Below are positions 57,108 through 64,000 of a DNA stretch of 64,000 bases, piece after piece. The translations under genes were made by a program, and so were the position numbers. The notes below the pieces were generated by a model. That model was not told the DNA's origin. It searched no databases and worked only from the letters and a program-made list of their open reading frames with translations. This stretch comes from JAAELZ01 sp965237485 (GTDB taxonomy: Bacteria > Pseudomonadota > Gammaproteobacteria > Arenicellales > Poriferihabitantaceae): the NCBI GenBank assembly GCA_965237485.1, contig CBDEFQ010000003.1:12816-76815 (forward strand), written 5' to 3'. Numbering within the stretch: the stretch's first letter is position 1; each line of letters opens with the position of its first letter.

Positions 57108-58607
57108 ATGCCTATATGTACCAAGATACGACGTTTGTGTTTAGTAGAAGGTCGCAAAGTAAGCGAGGTGTCGCGTGAATTCAATTTATCACGCACCACT
57201 ATTTATAAATATTTAAACAACGCGCCAAGCGAACCTGAATATCAGCGGTCGGTGCCAATAGTCTGTCCGAAGCTGGATAAGTTCAAACCTCAGTTGATCA
57301 ATTTGCTTGAAGTGGACGCAGCTCGCTCAGTGCGAGAAAGACGTAATGCAGTTCAACTGTATGAAGAGATTGAGTTGCAAGGGTATCGAGGGGCTTATGA
57401 CAGCGTTCAACGGTTTGTCAAAGCGTGGAAGGATCACTCGCGGTCATGTATTAAACAAGCATCTGTGCCATTGGTTTTTGCACCAGGTGAAGCCTGTCAG
57501 TTTGATTGGTCACATGAACAAGTCATTCTGGGTGGGTTTGGTGTCAAGATCAAACTAGCCCACTTTCGTTTATGTCATTCGCGTAAATCATATCTTAGGG
57601 CCTATCCCAGAGAAACACAGGAGAGGGTGTTTGATGCACATATTCGGGCGTTTGATTTCTTTGAGGGCTTACCTCAGAAGATGATATACGATCACCCTAA
57701 GACCATAGTCAGTGCATTGTTTAAGGGTAAGCGGCGTGAGTTTAATCACCGCTTTCTAAGCCGGATGAATCATTATCTGATTGAACCGATTGCCTGTACA
57801 CCGGCAGCGGGTTGGGAGAAAGGCCAGGTTGAACGTCAGGTCGGTGTTATGCGCCAAAGGCTGTTTGTTCCACGGGTGCGCTTTGCTGATTTAGATGAAT
57901 TAAACCAATGGCTGGAGCAACGTTGTGCTCGACTTGGTGAACGCCCACACCCGACTGACAAATCAAGACTAATTGATGAAGTGTTTGCCGAGGAGCAGCC
58001 GAGCTTACGTCCCGCGATGGTAGCCTTTGATGGATATTATGAGCGTTTGGCGCGTGTGCATAAAACCGGTGTGGTGCACTACGACCGCAATCAATACTCC
58101 GTACCCTGTCGGTATGTTGGCCAAGCTGTTTCTGTTAGAGCCTATGCAGATAGGATTAAAGTCGTGGTTGACGATGTGGAAGTGACTTCACATGCTCGCT
58201 GTTTCGGTCGTCATCAAATGATCTTTGATCCTTGGCATTATCTGCCCGTACTGGAGATTAAACCTGGCGCATTACGCAATGGCGCACCGTTTGTTGATTG
58301 GGATTTACCCAAGGCACTGCTAACACTCAAAAAACAGTACCTCAAACGTGATGGCGGTGACCGAGAGTTTGTACAATTGTTACTATTGATTCACCAGCAT
58401 GGCTTGGAAACAGTCACGGTGGCCTGTGAGCGGGCATTAGATGCCAATACGACTCAGCTATCAGTCATTACCAATTTGGTGCATCGGTTAACGGAACCTG
58501 ATTCGGCCCAAGTGATGACAATTACCAATGCGCCTGTATTAGCTGTCCCCTCGGCAGCGAACGTGACCCGCTATGACCCGCTGTGCGCGGAGGTGAGCCA
58601 TGCTTGA
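57108..58607 (+). CDS. istA: IstA transposase of IS21 copy 2, intact
   Basis: From the ATG at 57108 it has 499 residues (an upstream TTG at 57057 would add 17). [23 protein letters not shown]. The rve core has [20 protein letters not shown] (first Asp), [20 protein letters not shown] (second), and [20 protein letters not shown] (Glu). The C-terminal DNA-binding part includes [20 protein letters not shown]. It is the functional version of the frameshifted gene at 35747. Confidence 0.94.
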   Translation: MPICTKIRRLCLVEGRKVSEVSREFNLSRTTIYKYLNNAPSEPEYQRSVPIVCPKLDKFKPQLINLLEVDAARSVRERRNAVQLYEEIELQGYRGAYDSVQRFVKAWKDHSRSCIKQASVPLVFAPGEACQFDWSHEQVILGGFGVKIKLAHFRLCHSRKSYLRAYPRETQERVFDAHIRAFDFFEGLPQKMIYDHPKTIVSALFKGKRREFNHRFLSRMNHYLIEPIACTPAAGWEKGQVERQVGVMRQRLFVPRVRFADLDELNQWLEQRCARLGERPHPTDKSRLIDEVFAEEQPSLRPAMVAFDGYYERLARVHKTGVVHYDRNQYSVPCRYVGQAVSVRAYADRIKVVVDDVEVTSHARCFGRHQMIFDPWHYLPVLEIKPGALRNGAPFVDWDLPKALLTLKKQYLKRDGGDREFVQLLLLIHQHGLETVTVACERALDANTTQLSVITNLVHRLTEPDSAQVMTITNAPVLAVPSAANVTRYDPLCAEVSHA

Positions 58608-59352
58608 ACTTGTTGATGATCTTAAAGCCCTTAAACTACACGGTATGGCACCATGCTTACCTGAGTTGATAGATTCGCCTCGTTCTAAAGTAACGTTGCA
58701 ATCTGGGTTAATTAAATTGATGGATGCCGAGCGAACGGACCGAGAAGTGAGGCGGCTTAACTACCCAATGAAGGTGGCTAAATTCCCTCATCACCGTGAT
58801 TTACAGCAATTTGACTTTACCCAGAGCGAAGTTGCACCAGCGCTCATCGAGGATTTGTCTCAGGCTGACTATATGGACAGAGCCCATAACCTCATCTTTG
58901 TCGGTGGCACTGGAACAGGCAAAACCCATTTAGCTACGGCCTTAGGCATTAAAGCCATTCATTCAGGTCATCGGGTTCGGTTTTACAATGTGGTGGACCT
59001 GGTTAATCTGCTGATCAAAGAACAGCAGGATGAGAAGCAGGGGCGGCTAGCACGAATTATGCAACCGTTAGATGCGGTGATATTCGATGAGCTGGGATAT
59101 TTACCCTTCCCAGCATCGGGTGGCGCACTATTATTCCACCTGATCAGCAAGCTATACGAGAAAACCTCCATCGTGTTTACCACCAAGCTTAATTTCAGTG
59201 AATGGGTGCAGGTATTTGGCGACGAGAAAATGACCACGGCTTTGCTCGGCAGAGTGACTCATCATTGCTCAATTATTGAAACGGGTAACGACTCATATCG
59301 ATTCAAGCAGTCTAGCACTAAAGCAAAGCTCAAGACTGTCACTAAAAAATAA
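58600..59352 (+). CDS. istB: IS21 helper ATPase IstB, copy 2
   Basis: The 250-residue AAA+ protein has Walker [17 protein letters not shown] and Walker [14 protein letters not shown]. It overlaps istA by eight bases. It differs from copy 1 at a few residues. With the intact istA it makes this the only potentially autonomous IS21 type-A copy in the window. Confidence 0.94.
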   Translation: MLELVDDLKALKLHGMAPCLPELIDSPRSKVTLQSGLIKLMDAERTDREVRRLNYPMKVAKFPHHRDLQQFDFTQSEVAPALIEDLSQADYMDRAHNLIFVGGTGTGKTHLATALGIKAIHSGHRVRFYNVVDLVNLLIKEQQDEKQGRLARIMQPLDAVIFDELGYLPFPASGGALLFHLISKLYEKTSIVFTTKLNFSEWVQVFGDEKMTTALLGRVTHHCSIIETGNDSYRFKQSSTKAKLKTVTKK

Positions 59353-59490
59353 CATCGCAAGAAAGCAGGATTGATTCATCAACTCAAGTTTCGCTACGCT
59401 TCACTTGAGTTGATGATAAAGAAATATTATTGTATTTAATTGTTCAGTTTTACTCGCTGACAGGTGTCCAGTTTTAAACGCTGATTGGCA

Positions 59491-60297
59491 CCCTACCAGA
59501 ACAATCGCCGTCACTTTGAAAAGACACATTCTAAGCCTTCTTCTATCGGCCAAAGACGTAAGCCACAGCCAGAAGGTCAACCTGGCTATAGCCGTGTAGA
59601 TACAGTGCATCAGGGCGATAAGGACAAGGTTAAAGGGGTCTATCATATCAACGCCGTTGATGAGATCACCCCGTTTGAAGTCGTGTCTTCTACACAGAAA
59701 ATATCAGAGCCATTCTTGATGCCTATTCTCACTCAAATGCTAGAGCAATTCCCCTTTGTGATTAAAGACTTTCATGCCGATAATGGCAGTGAATACATTA
59801 ACCAATCGGTGGTGCGATTGTTGAATAAGCTATTAATCGAGTTGACCAAATCCAGGGCTAGACACCGTAACGACAATGCCTTAGTTGAGTGCAACAATGG
59901 GGCCATCGTGCGCAAGCATCTTGGCTTCATGCATATCCCGCAAAAATATGCGCCTGAGATTAATCAATTTGCCACCGACTTTCTTAACCCTTATTTGAAT
60001 TATCACCGACCTTGTTTCTTCCCACAGATCAGCACTAACAACAAAGGAAAACAAGTCAAAACCTATCCATATCGAAACATGATGACGCCTTATGAAAAAC
60101 TCAAATCGTTGACCAATGCACAGTCATATCTTAAAACTCACATCTCGTTTACAATGCTTGACGATATCGTTTATCAGATGACTGATAATGAGGCAGCAAA
60201 ACAACTCAATGAGGAAAAAACTAAACTCTTTAAAAACATCTTTGAACAGAAATGACAATCAACTTCTCGGTATCATTCCTGTATTGGAATAGACTTC
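59491..60297 (+). pseudogene. 5'-truncated integrase-type transposase with right IS end
   Basis: It begins mid-gene (PYQNNRRHFEKTHSKPSSIG) and matches 48896-49701 almost exactly, with all three catalytic residues downstream (KDFHADNGSEYINQSVVR). The native right end (GTATTGGAATAGACT) is present at 60280-60297. The first 150 or so residues and the left end are gone, replaced by the IS21 right end. Confidence 0.9.
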
Positions 60298-60631
60298 AGC
60301 GAGTAAAACTGAACAATTAAATACAATAATATTTCTTTATCATCAACTCAAGCGTAGCGAAACTTGAGTTGATGAATCAATCCTGCTTTCTTGCGATGTT
60401 ATTTTTTAGTGACAGTCTTGAGCTTTGCTTTAGCACTAGACTGCTTGAATCGATATGAGTCGTTACCCGTTTCAATAATTGAGCAATGATGAGTTACTCT
60501 GTCGAGCAAAGCCGTGGTCATTTTCTCGTCGCCAAATACCTGCACCCATTCACTGAAATTAAGCTTGGTGGTAAACACGATGGAGGTTTTCTCGTATAGC
60601 TTGCTGATCAGGTGGAATAATAGTGCGCCAC
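60298..60631 (-). mobile_element. istB: Inverted right-end fragment of IS21 type A
   Basis: It contains the last 77 or so codons of istB ([20 protein letters not shown] to KLKTVTKK) plus part of the right end, in the opposite orientation to copy 2. With copy 2 it forms an inverted repeat of more than 300 bp around the transposase fragment. It is truncated at both sides; its left junction at 60631 leads into a 14-base IS256 type-A end (GATACTGTAACTTC, 60632-60645). Confidence 0.88.
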
Positions 60632-60647
60632 GATACTGTAACTTCCA

Positions 60648-60666
60648 AAAGGGGTCAGACCCCTTT
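60648..60666. repeat. AAAGGGGTCAGACCCCTTT palindrome, site 3
   Basis: The palindrome lies between a 14-base IS256 type-A terminus and the IS256 type-B element, whose 9-bp target duplication (TTTAAAGTT) begins inside it. Confidence 0.6.
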
Positions 60667-60672
60667 AAAGTT

Positions 60673-62066
60673 GAGTTATGCCCGAATCTGGTGTATGAGG
60701 CATTTTCTTCAAGCGGCCTCGGTTTGATCTGAGTAGTCATTAGTTTGCTCTATTCCATCTTTAAATGGAACCCCTTGAATCACTTTTGCTAGATAGGCGA
60801 ACCCGCGTATTCGGTTCCACTTTTTCTCTGCGCACTGACCCAGCTTGAACATCATACTTAACATGCCATCACGGCTAAGACATCCCTTGCATCGTTTGGT
60901 ACGGTGTCGGATAGTCGCGAATGTTGATTCAATTGGATTCGTAGTACGTATGCTCATCCAGTGCTTGGCAGGGAACGAGTAGAACGTCATTAACTCTTCG
61001 CGATCTTTTTCCAAGCACTGCGTGGCTTTTGGATACTTGTCTTGATAGGTTTTAATGAATAATTGATAGGCGCTTTGCGCCGCTTCTTTGGTTTCTTCCT
61101 GCCAAATGTTATGCAGAGCTGCTTTTGCTTTGGGCTGCACCGATTTAGGCAGCTTGTTCAGCACGTTGGCCGTTTTATGCACCCAACACCGTTGATGTTT
61201 AGTGCCAGGATAGACTTCTTCCAGGGCATTCCAAAAGCCTAAAGCACCATCACCGATGCCCAGCTCTGGTTGATTCAGGCCTCGCTCCTTGAGTGCCAAC
61301 AACACCTCTCGCCAACTCTGCGTAGACTCTCGCTCACCGTCTTCAATCGCCAGTAATTTCTTGTGACCGCGCTCATTCACTCCGATGACAACTAAGGCAC
61401 AGAGCCGGCCCTCATCGCCGCGCAGGCCGCTGTGTATCCCGTCCGCCCATAGATAAACCCATCGATCTCGATCTAAACCTTCTCTATTCCAATCCTTGTA
61501 CTCCTGAGACCACGTTGCTTTGAGCTTACTCACTGTGCTTGATGATAACCCAGTCGCTGATTGACCCACTAGCACGCTCAGTGCATCCCCCATTTCTCCA
61601 GTGCTGACACCCTTGAGATACAGCCAAGACAAGGCCGCTTCTAGTGTTCTCGTTTTACGCACATACGGCGGCACTAAAGCAGATCGAAAGGTGATCGGTA
61701 CTCCAGTGCGGGAGCGCACCTTGGGGATACGTACTTTGACTGGGCCGATCCCGGTTTGCAGTTCACGTTCTGGCAAATAGCCGTTACGAACGACACCAGC
61801 GTGTCCTGAATCTGAGACTTTGTCACAATTGCGATACAGCAGTTCAGATAACTCACTCTCGACCGCGGTTTGAATGAGTTGCCTAGCACCATTGCGAATC
61901 AATTCTTGCAGCGGATCGATGCTTTGCTCTGACTTTTCAAAGGAAATAATTTTATTCTGTTTCATAGTGGCGTATGTCTGTGGAAGTTTAAGTTGTTGTA
62001 AACTCAACTCATCCCGATACGCCGCTTTTAGTCAACTACTCCATACACCACTTTCAGGCATAACTC
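60673..62066 (-). mobile_element. IS256-family element (type B), copy B, complete
   Basis: 1,394 bp with ends GAGTTATGCCCGAA and complement GAGTTATGCCTGAA. It is flanked by a perfect 9-bp repeat TTTAAAGTT (60664-60672 and 62067-62075). The repeat shows that it inserted at the junction of the palindrome and an IS1595-type transposase fragment. Confidence 0.93.
60709..61965 (-). CDS. IS256-family transposase (type B), intact
   Basis: From the ATG at 61963-61965 ([20 protein letters not shown]) it has 418 residues; a TTG 14 codons upstream is an alternative start. Mutator-family landmarks are [20 protein letters not shown] (first Asp), [20 protein letters not shown] (second) and [19 protein letters not shown], the C-x(2)-H motif, with [20 protein letters not shown] (Glu). 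This is the intact version of the gene split at 51-55 kb. Confidence 0.94.
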   Translation of the reverse strand: MKQNKIISFEKSEQSIDPLQELIRNGARQLIQTAVESELSELLYRNCDKVSDSGHAGVVRNGYLPERELQTGIGPVKVRIPKVRSRTGVPITFRSALVPPYVRKTRTLEAALSWLYLKGVSTGEMGDALSVLVGQSATGLSSSTVSKLKATWSQEYKDWNREGLDRDRWVYLWADGIHSGLRGDEGRLCALVVIGVNERGHKKLLAIEDGERESTQSWREVLLALKERGLNQPELGIGDGALGFWNALEEVYPGTKHQRCWVHKTANVLNKLPKSVQPKAKAALHNIWQEETKEAAQSAYQLFIKTYQDKYPKATQCLEKDREELMTFYSFPAKHWMSIRTTNPIESTFATIRHRTKRCKGCLSRDGMLSMMFKLGQCAEKKWNRIRGFAYLAKVIQGVPFKDGIEQTNDYSDQTEAA

Positions 62067-62233
62067 TTTAAAGTTGTCTCAGAGCGTTGATTAGAACAGT
62101 TTGGGCAACGAGGAGAATCACCCCACAATTGCGTTTCAAAATAGTTTCGCGCTGAGACGTCAGTAGGAAACATTTCCATCAATTCATAGGTGCTAAGGGT
62201 ATTAGTATAAGAAGATATGGATTTAGGCGACAT
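62067..62233 (-). pseudogene. N-terminal fragment of an IS1595-type transposase
   Basis: From the ATG at 62231-62233 the frame reads MSPKSISSYTNTLSTYELME, then FPTDVSARNYFETQLWGDSP and RCPNCSNQRSETTL, the zinc-ribbon start typical of ISXO2-like transposases. It is cut off where the IS256 element and palindrome begin. It differs from the transposase at 13145. Confidence 0.75.
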
Positions 62234-62416
62234 GAATATAACTCTTTGTTTTTATTGTATTTTAACACAATGCCCAAGAAATTATCGTACAATCAGTATT
62301 AATGTATATTAGTCCCTAAATTTTTGTTCATGGATATTGTCTTTATTGGGTTTACTTATAACGCTCAAAGCAGCGGTTCATTTATGTGTCCGTTTGACTT
62401 TGCTTGTTATAAATCA

Positions 62417-62692
62417 TTAGTTCAATCGCTCACATACATAGAAACCCGGGATAATTGTCAAAAATGGATCTCCATTATATTCATTAGCCAATTCCTCACA
62501 TACTAATTTATCACTCTCATAACCATGAATAGTGATCAAATGGCCACCATTTTTAATAAAAGCATAGTCAGGGGAGCTGCCAATTCTATTTTTTGAGAAA
62601 AATTGCTGCACACTTTCCTGATTTGAAGCAAAATTAGTAGCTGTGATTCCAAGAGTAAACCCCAGAACGATGGATGTGATAATTTTATTCAT
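62417..62692 (-). CDS. Small exported protein of unknown function
   Basis: The 91 residues start with a signal peptide (MNKIITSIVLGFTLGITATN, then FASNQ). The mature part of about 65 residues has two cysteines (KLVCEEL and FYVCERLN), probably a disulfide. No family was recognised. It is a lone gene between IS debris. Nothing was seen in 62234-62416 other than AT-rich DNA. Confidence 0.55.
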   Translation of the reverse strand: MNKIITSIVLGFTLGITATNFASNQESVQQFFSKNRIGSSPDYAFIKNGGHLITIHGYESDKLVCEELANEYNGDPFLTIIPGFYVCERLN

Positions 62693-62737
62693 TTTTAAGT
62701 TCTATGTATTTATAACAGTACGTTATGAAGGACGTTG

Positions 62738-62784
62738 GTAACTTCTCAATAACCCGTGGCAGGTAGATTACGCAACATTTGGTA
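62738..62784. mobile_element. Fused terminal scraps of IS66 and IS256 type A
   Basis: 62738-62765 equals the first 28 bases of the IS66 element at 28307 (GTAACTTCTCAATAACCCGT onward). 62766-62784 equals the complement of the IS256 type-A right end (GATTACGCAACATTTGGTA). No internal parts remain. Confidence 0.75.
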
Positions 62785-62788
62785 TCAG

Positions 62789-62807
62789 AAAGGGGTCAGA
62801 CCCCTTT
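62789..62807. repeat. AAAGGGGTCAGACCCCTTT palindrome, site 4
   Basis: Follows the IS66/IS256 scraps directly and precedes the RDD gene end. Same sequence as site 3. Confidence 0.6.
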
Positions 62808-62829
62808 AAAGCTGATTAAAATTTCTCGT

Positions 62830-63279
62830 TTAATCACGCACTACCAGCGTGCCAGCCAGTTTATCGTGCCAACCTTGCTTACGTGTATCAAATGCGACCC
62901 AGAATAAGCCTAAGCCCAGCGGCAAAGTAGAAACGAAATAAGCGCAATACCTGCCAATGAATTGGCCGGTTAATGGCGTGCCACCCGTTTGCGCGTCAAT
63001 AATTGACAGTTTAGTCACCATCTTCCCAGGTGTTGCAGACTTGTAAACCCAAAATGTAATCACGGTAGCTGCTGGCAGAATATAGCCAAACATAAAGTCC
63101 CAAATACCGACCGGAAAAACATTCCCATTCCAGTAATCCGCACCATAAATTGCGCTGAGCAACGGAACCAAGATTATCAGCCATAAAACAGTATCAATTA
63201 AGGCCGCGCCTGTTCTAATCCAAAATCCAGCGTATTGATATTCACTCTTCACTATATTTCTCTTAATTGTTGAAGCCAA
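62830..63279 (-). CDS. RDD-family inner-membrane protein
   Basis: RDD proteins are small membrane proteins of mostly unknown transport or stress function. It has about three membrane spans: AALIDTVLWLIILVPLLSAI, FGYILPAATVITFWVY and AYFVSTLPLGLGLFWVAF. The family residues Arg-Asp-Asp appear as WIRTGAALIDT and RKQGWHDKLAGT. The start may be the TTG at 63279 or, more likely, the GTG at 63250-63252 (KSEYQYAGFW), preceded by AAGAGAAA. It is flanked by IS material on both sides. Confidence 0.85.
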   Translation of the reverse strand: MASTIKRNIVKSEYQYAGFWIRTGAALIDTVLWLIILVPLLSAIYGADYWNGNVFPVGIWDFMFGYILPAATVITFWVYKSATPGKMVTKLSIIDAQTGGTPLTGQFIGRYCAYFVSTLPLGLGLFWVAFDTRKQGWHDKLAGTLVVRD

Positions 63280-63330
63280 ATTATAAAGTTAATACTTTGT
63301 TAAGTTCTTATTCTTATCAATGCAATGATA

Positions 63331-63929
63331 GAAGTGGACCCGCTTTTTAGGACAGATGGCTTAGGAGTTATTTTCAGCTGATTAAGCAGCCAATTTCAGG
63401 CCGCGACATGGATCATACATATGTCAGGGACCATGCCCAATGTTTGATGTTTACGCTCTTGGTTGTAATAGTTTATCCAGGAGCCAATGCCGTCTTTTGC
63501 CTCTTTCATCGATTGGTAGGCTTGCAAATAGACTTCCTCATATTTCACGCTGCGCCATAAGCACTCAACAAATACATTGTCACGCCAAGCACCTTTGCCA
63601 TCCATGCTGATGCGAATACCATTGTCTTTGAGTACACCGGTAAACGCCTCACTGGTAAATTGCGCACCTTGATCGCTGTTAAAGATATCAGGCTTGCCGT
63701 AGTAATGCAGTGCCTCTTCCAAAGCATCTACGCAGAATGCGCTATCCATGCTGTTGCTAAGCCGCCATGACAGCACTTTACGAGAATACCAATCCATCAC
63801 AACGGTAAGATAAGCAAAGCCCTTAGGCATCGGGATATAAGTTATATCGGTACACCAAGCTTGATTGGGTTGATTGATGGCCAACCCACCTAGCAGATAA
63901 GGATAAATCTTGTGCCCCGCCTTCTCCTT
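63331..63929 (-). mobile_element. Truncated IS3-family element (type a)
   Basis: The end GAAGTGGACCC at 63331 is followed by the C-terminal two-thirds of orfB on the minus strand (AINQPNQAWCTDITYIPMPK onward). It is cut at 63929 by the start of another copy in the opposite orientation. The reading frame has lost bases near 63420, so it ends PDICMIHVAA, and it is not functional. Confidence 0.88.
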
Positions 63930-64000
63930 GAAGTGGACCCCATGATTAGGACAGGTTGAAGGCCAAAATAAGGAGTTATTTTCTGTTTTATAATTGTTCA
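63930..64000 (+). mobile_element. Left end of another IS3 type-a element (runs off window)
   Basis: GAAGTGGACCCCATGATTAG and the following 50 or so bases match the left end at 30851-30921. The element continues beyond the window. Confidence 0.85.

Larger units (their letters stand above)
56992..59490 (+). mobile_element. IS21-family element (type A), copy 2
   Basis: Ends as in copy 1 (left TGTTGAACAGCGTGCAAAA; right complement TGCCAATCAGCGTTTAAAAC). It has intact istA and istB and no IS5 insertion. Its left end cuts off the structured RNA, its right end cuts an integrase-type transposase. No target repeat is visible, so the flanks have recombined. Confidence 0.9.

Noticed and set aside
60399..60740. 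113-residue ORF mixing IstB with sequence before it
   Set aside because: The first 35 residues come from the IS256 type-B 3' end and palindrome; only the istB tail is real.

Overview
The window looks like a gammaproteobacterial chromosome segment. The evidence is the gene orders dapB-carA-carB-greA, grpE-dnaK-dnaJ near hrcA, nadK-recN-bamE, tsaB-yoaA and kdsD-lptC-lptA-lptB. The genus cannot be fixed from the sequence. The very high load of insertion sequences (IS), many of them nested, broken or recombined, suggests a lineage under relaxed selection, such as a host-associated or small-population bacterium; that is inference.

Region 1 (1-12.8 kb) is mostly housekeeping: ffh (partial), a YpjD/CcsA-like membrane protein, tsaB, a yoaA/dinG helicase, the rhamnose pair rfbC-rfbD, two related palindromic elements (6.0-6.54 kb), then dnaJ, dnaK and grpE. 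A sigma32-like promoter lies before grpE. An IS256-family element with an 8-bp target duplication and a lipoprotein gene follow.

Region 2 (12.8-22 kb) holds hrcA, destroyed three ways (nonsense codon, frameshift, insertion). The insertion is a 2.7-kb IS1595-family element that carries an N6-adenine methyltransferase, a frameshifted nuclease-like gene and a small basic ORF. After it come nadK, recN, a GNAT acetyltransferase and bamE. An IS5 copy inside an older transposase relic closes the region.

Region 3 (22-35.6 kb) holds hinT, greA, carB, carA and dapB, then a dead IS66 element, a secreted-protein gene split by an IS3 element, and the LPS export cluster kdsD-lptC-lptA-lptB.

Region 4 (35.6-64 kb) is a transposon graveyard around a type II-C CRISPR-Cas locus (39.8-45.35 kb). 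It contains a minus-strand tracrRNA whose promoter overlaps the cas9 start, cas9 with all nuclease residues, cas1, cas2, and an array of 13 repeats and 12 spacers. A 162-bp MITE has inserted into the last codons of cas1 and replaced its C-terminus. A relic of a type I-F cas1 start lies just upstream of the tracrRNA. The array ends in a truncated repeat where IS sequence begins. Further right are an IS21 element inside an integrase-type IS, IS5, IS3 inside IS3 inside IS256, a Fic protein gene, a highly structured RNA candidate resembling an IscB-associated omega/HEARO RNA cut off by an IS21 element, an intact IS256, a small secreted protein and an RDD membrane protein.

Five copies of the same 162-163 bp MITE (TIR begins CCTAGATAAATCAGTT, 5-bp target duplications) recur from 30 to 47.5 kb, and excising each in silico restores the host reading frame. 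No rRNA or tRNA gene was seen.
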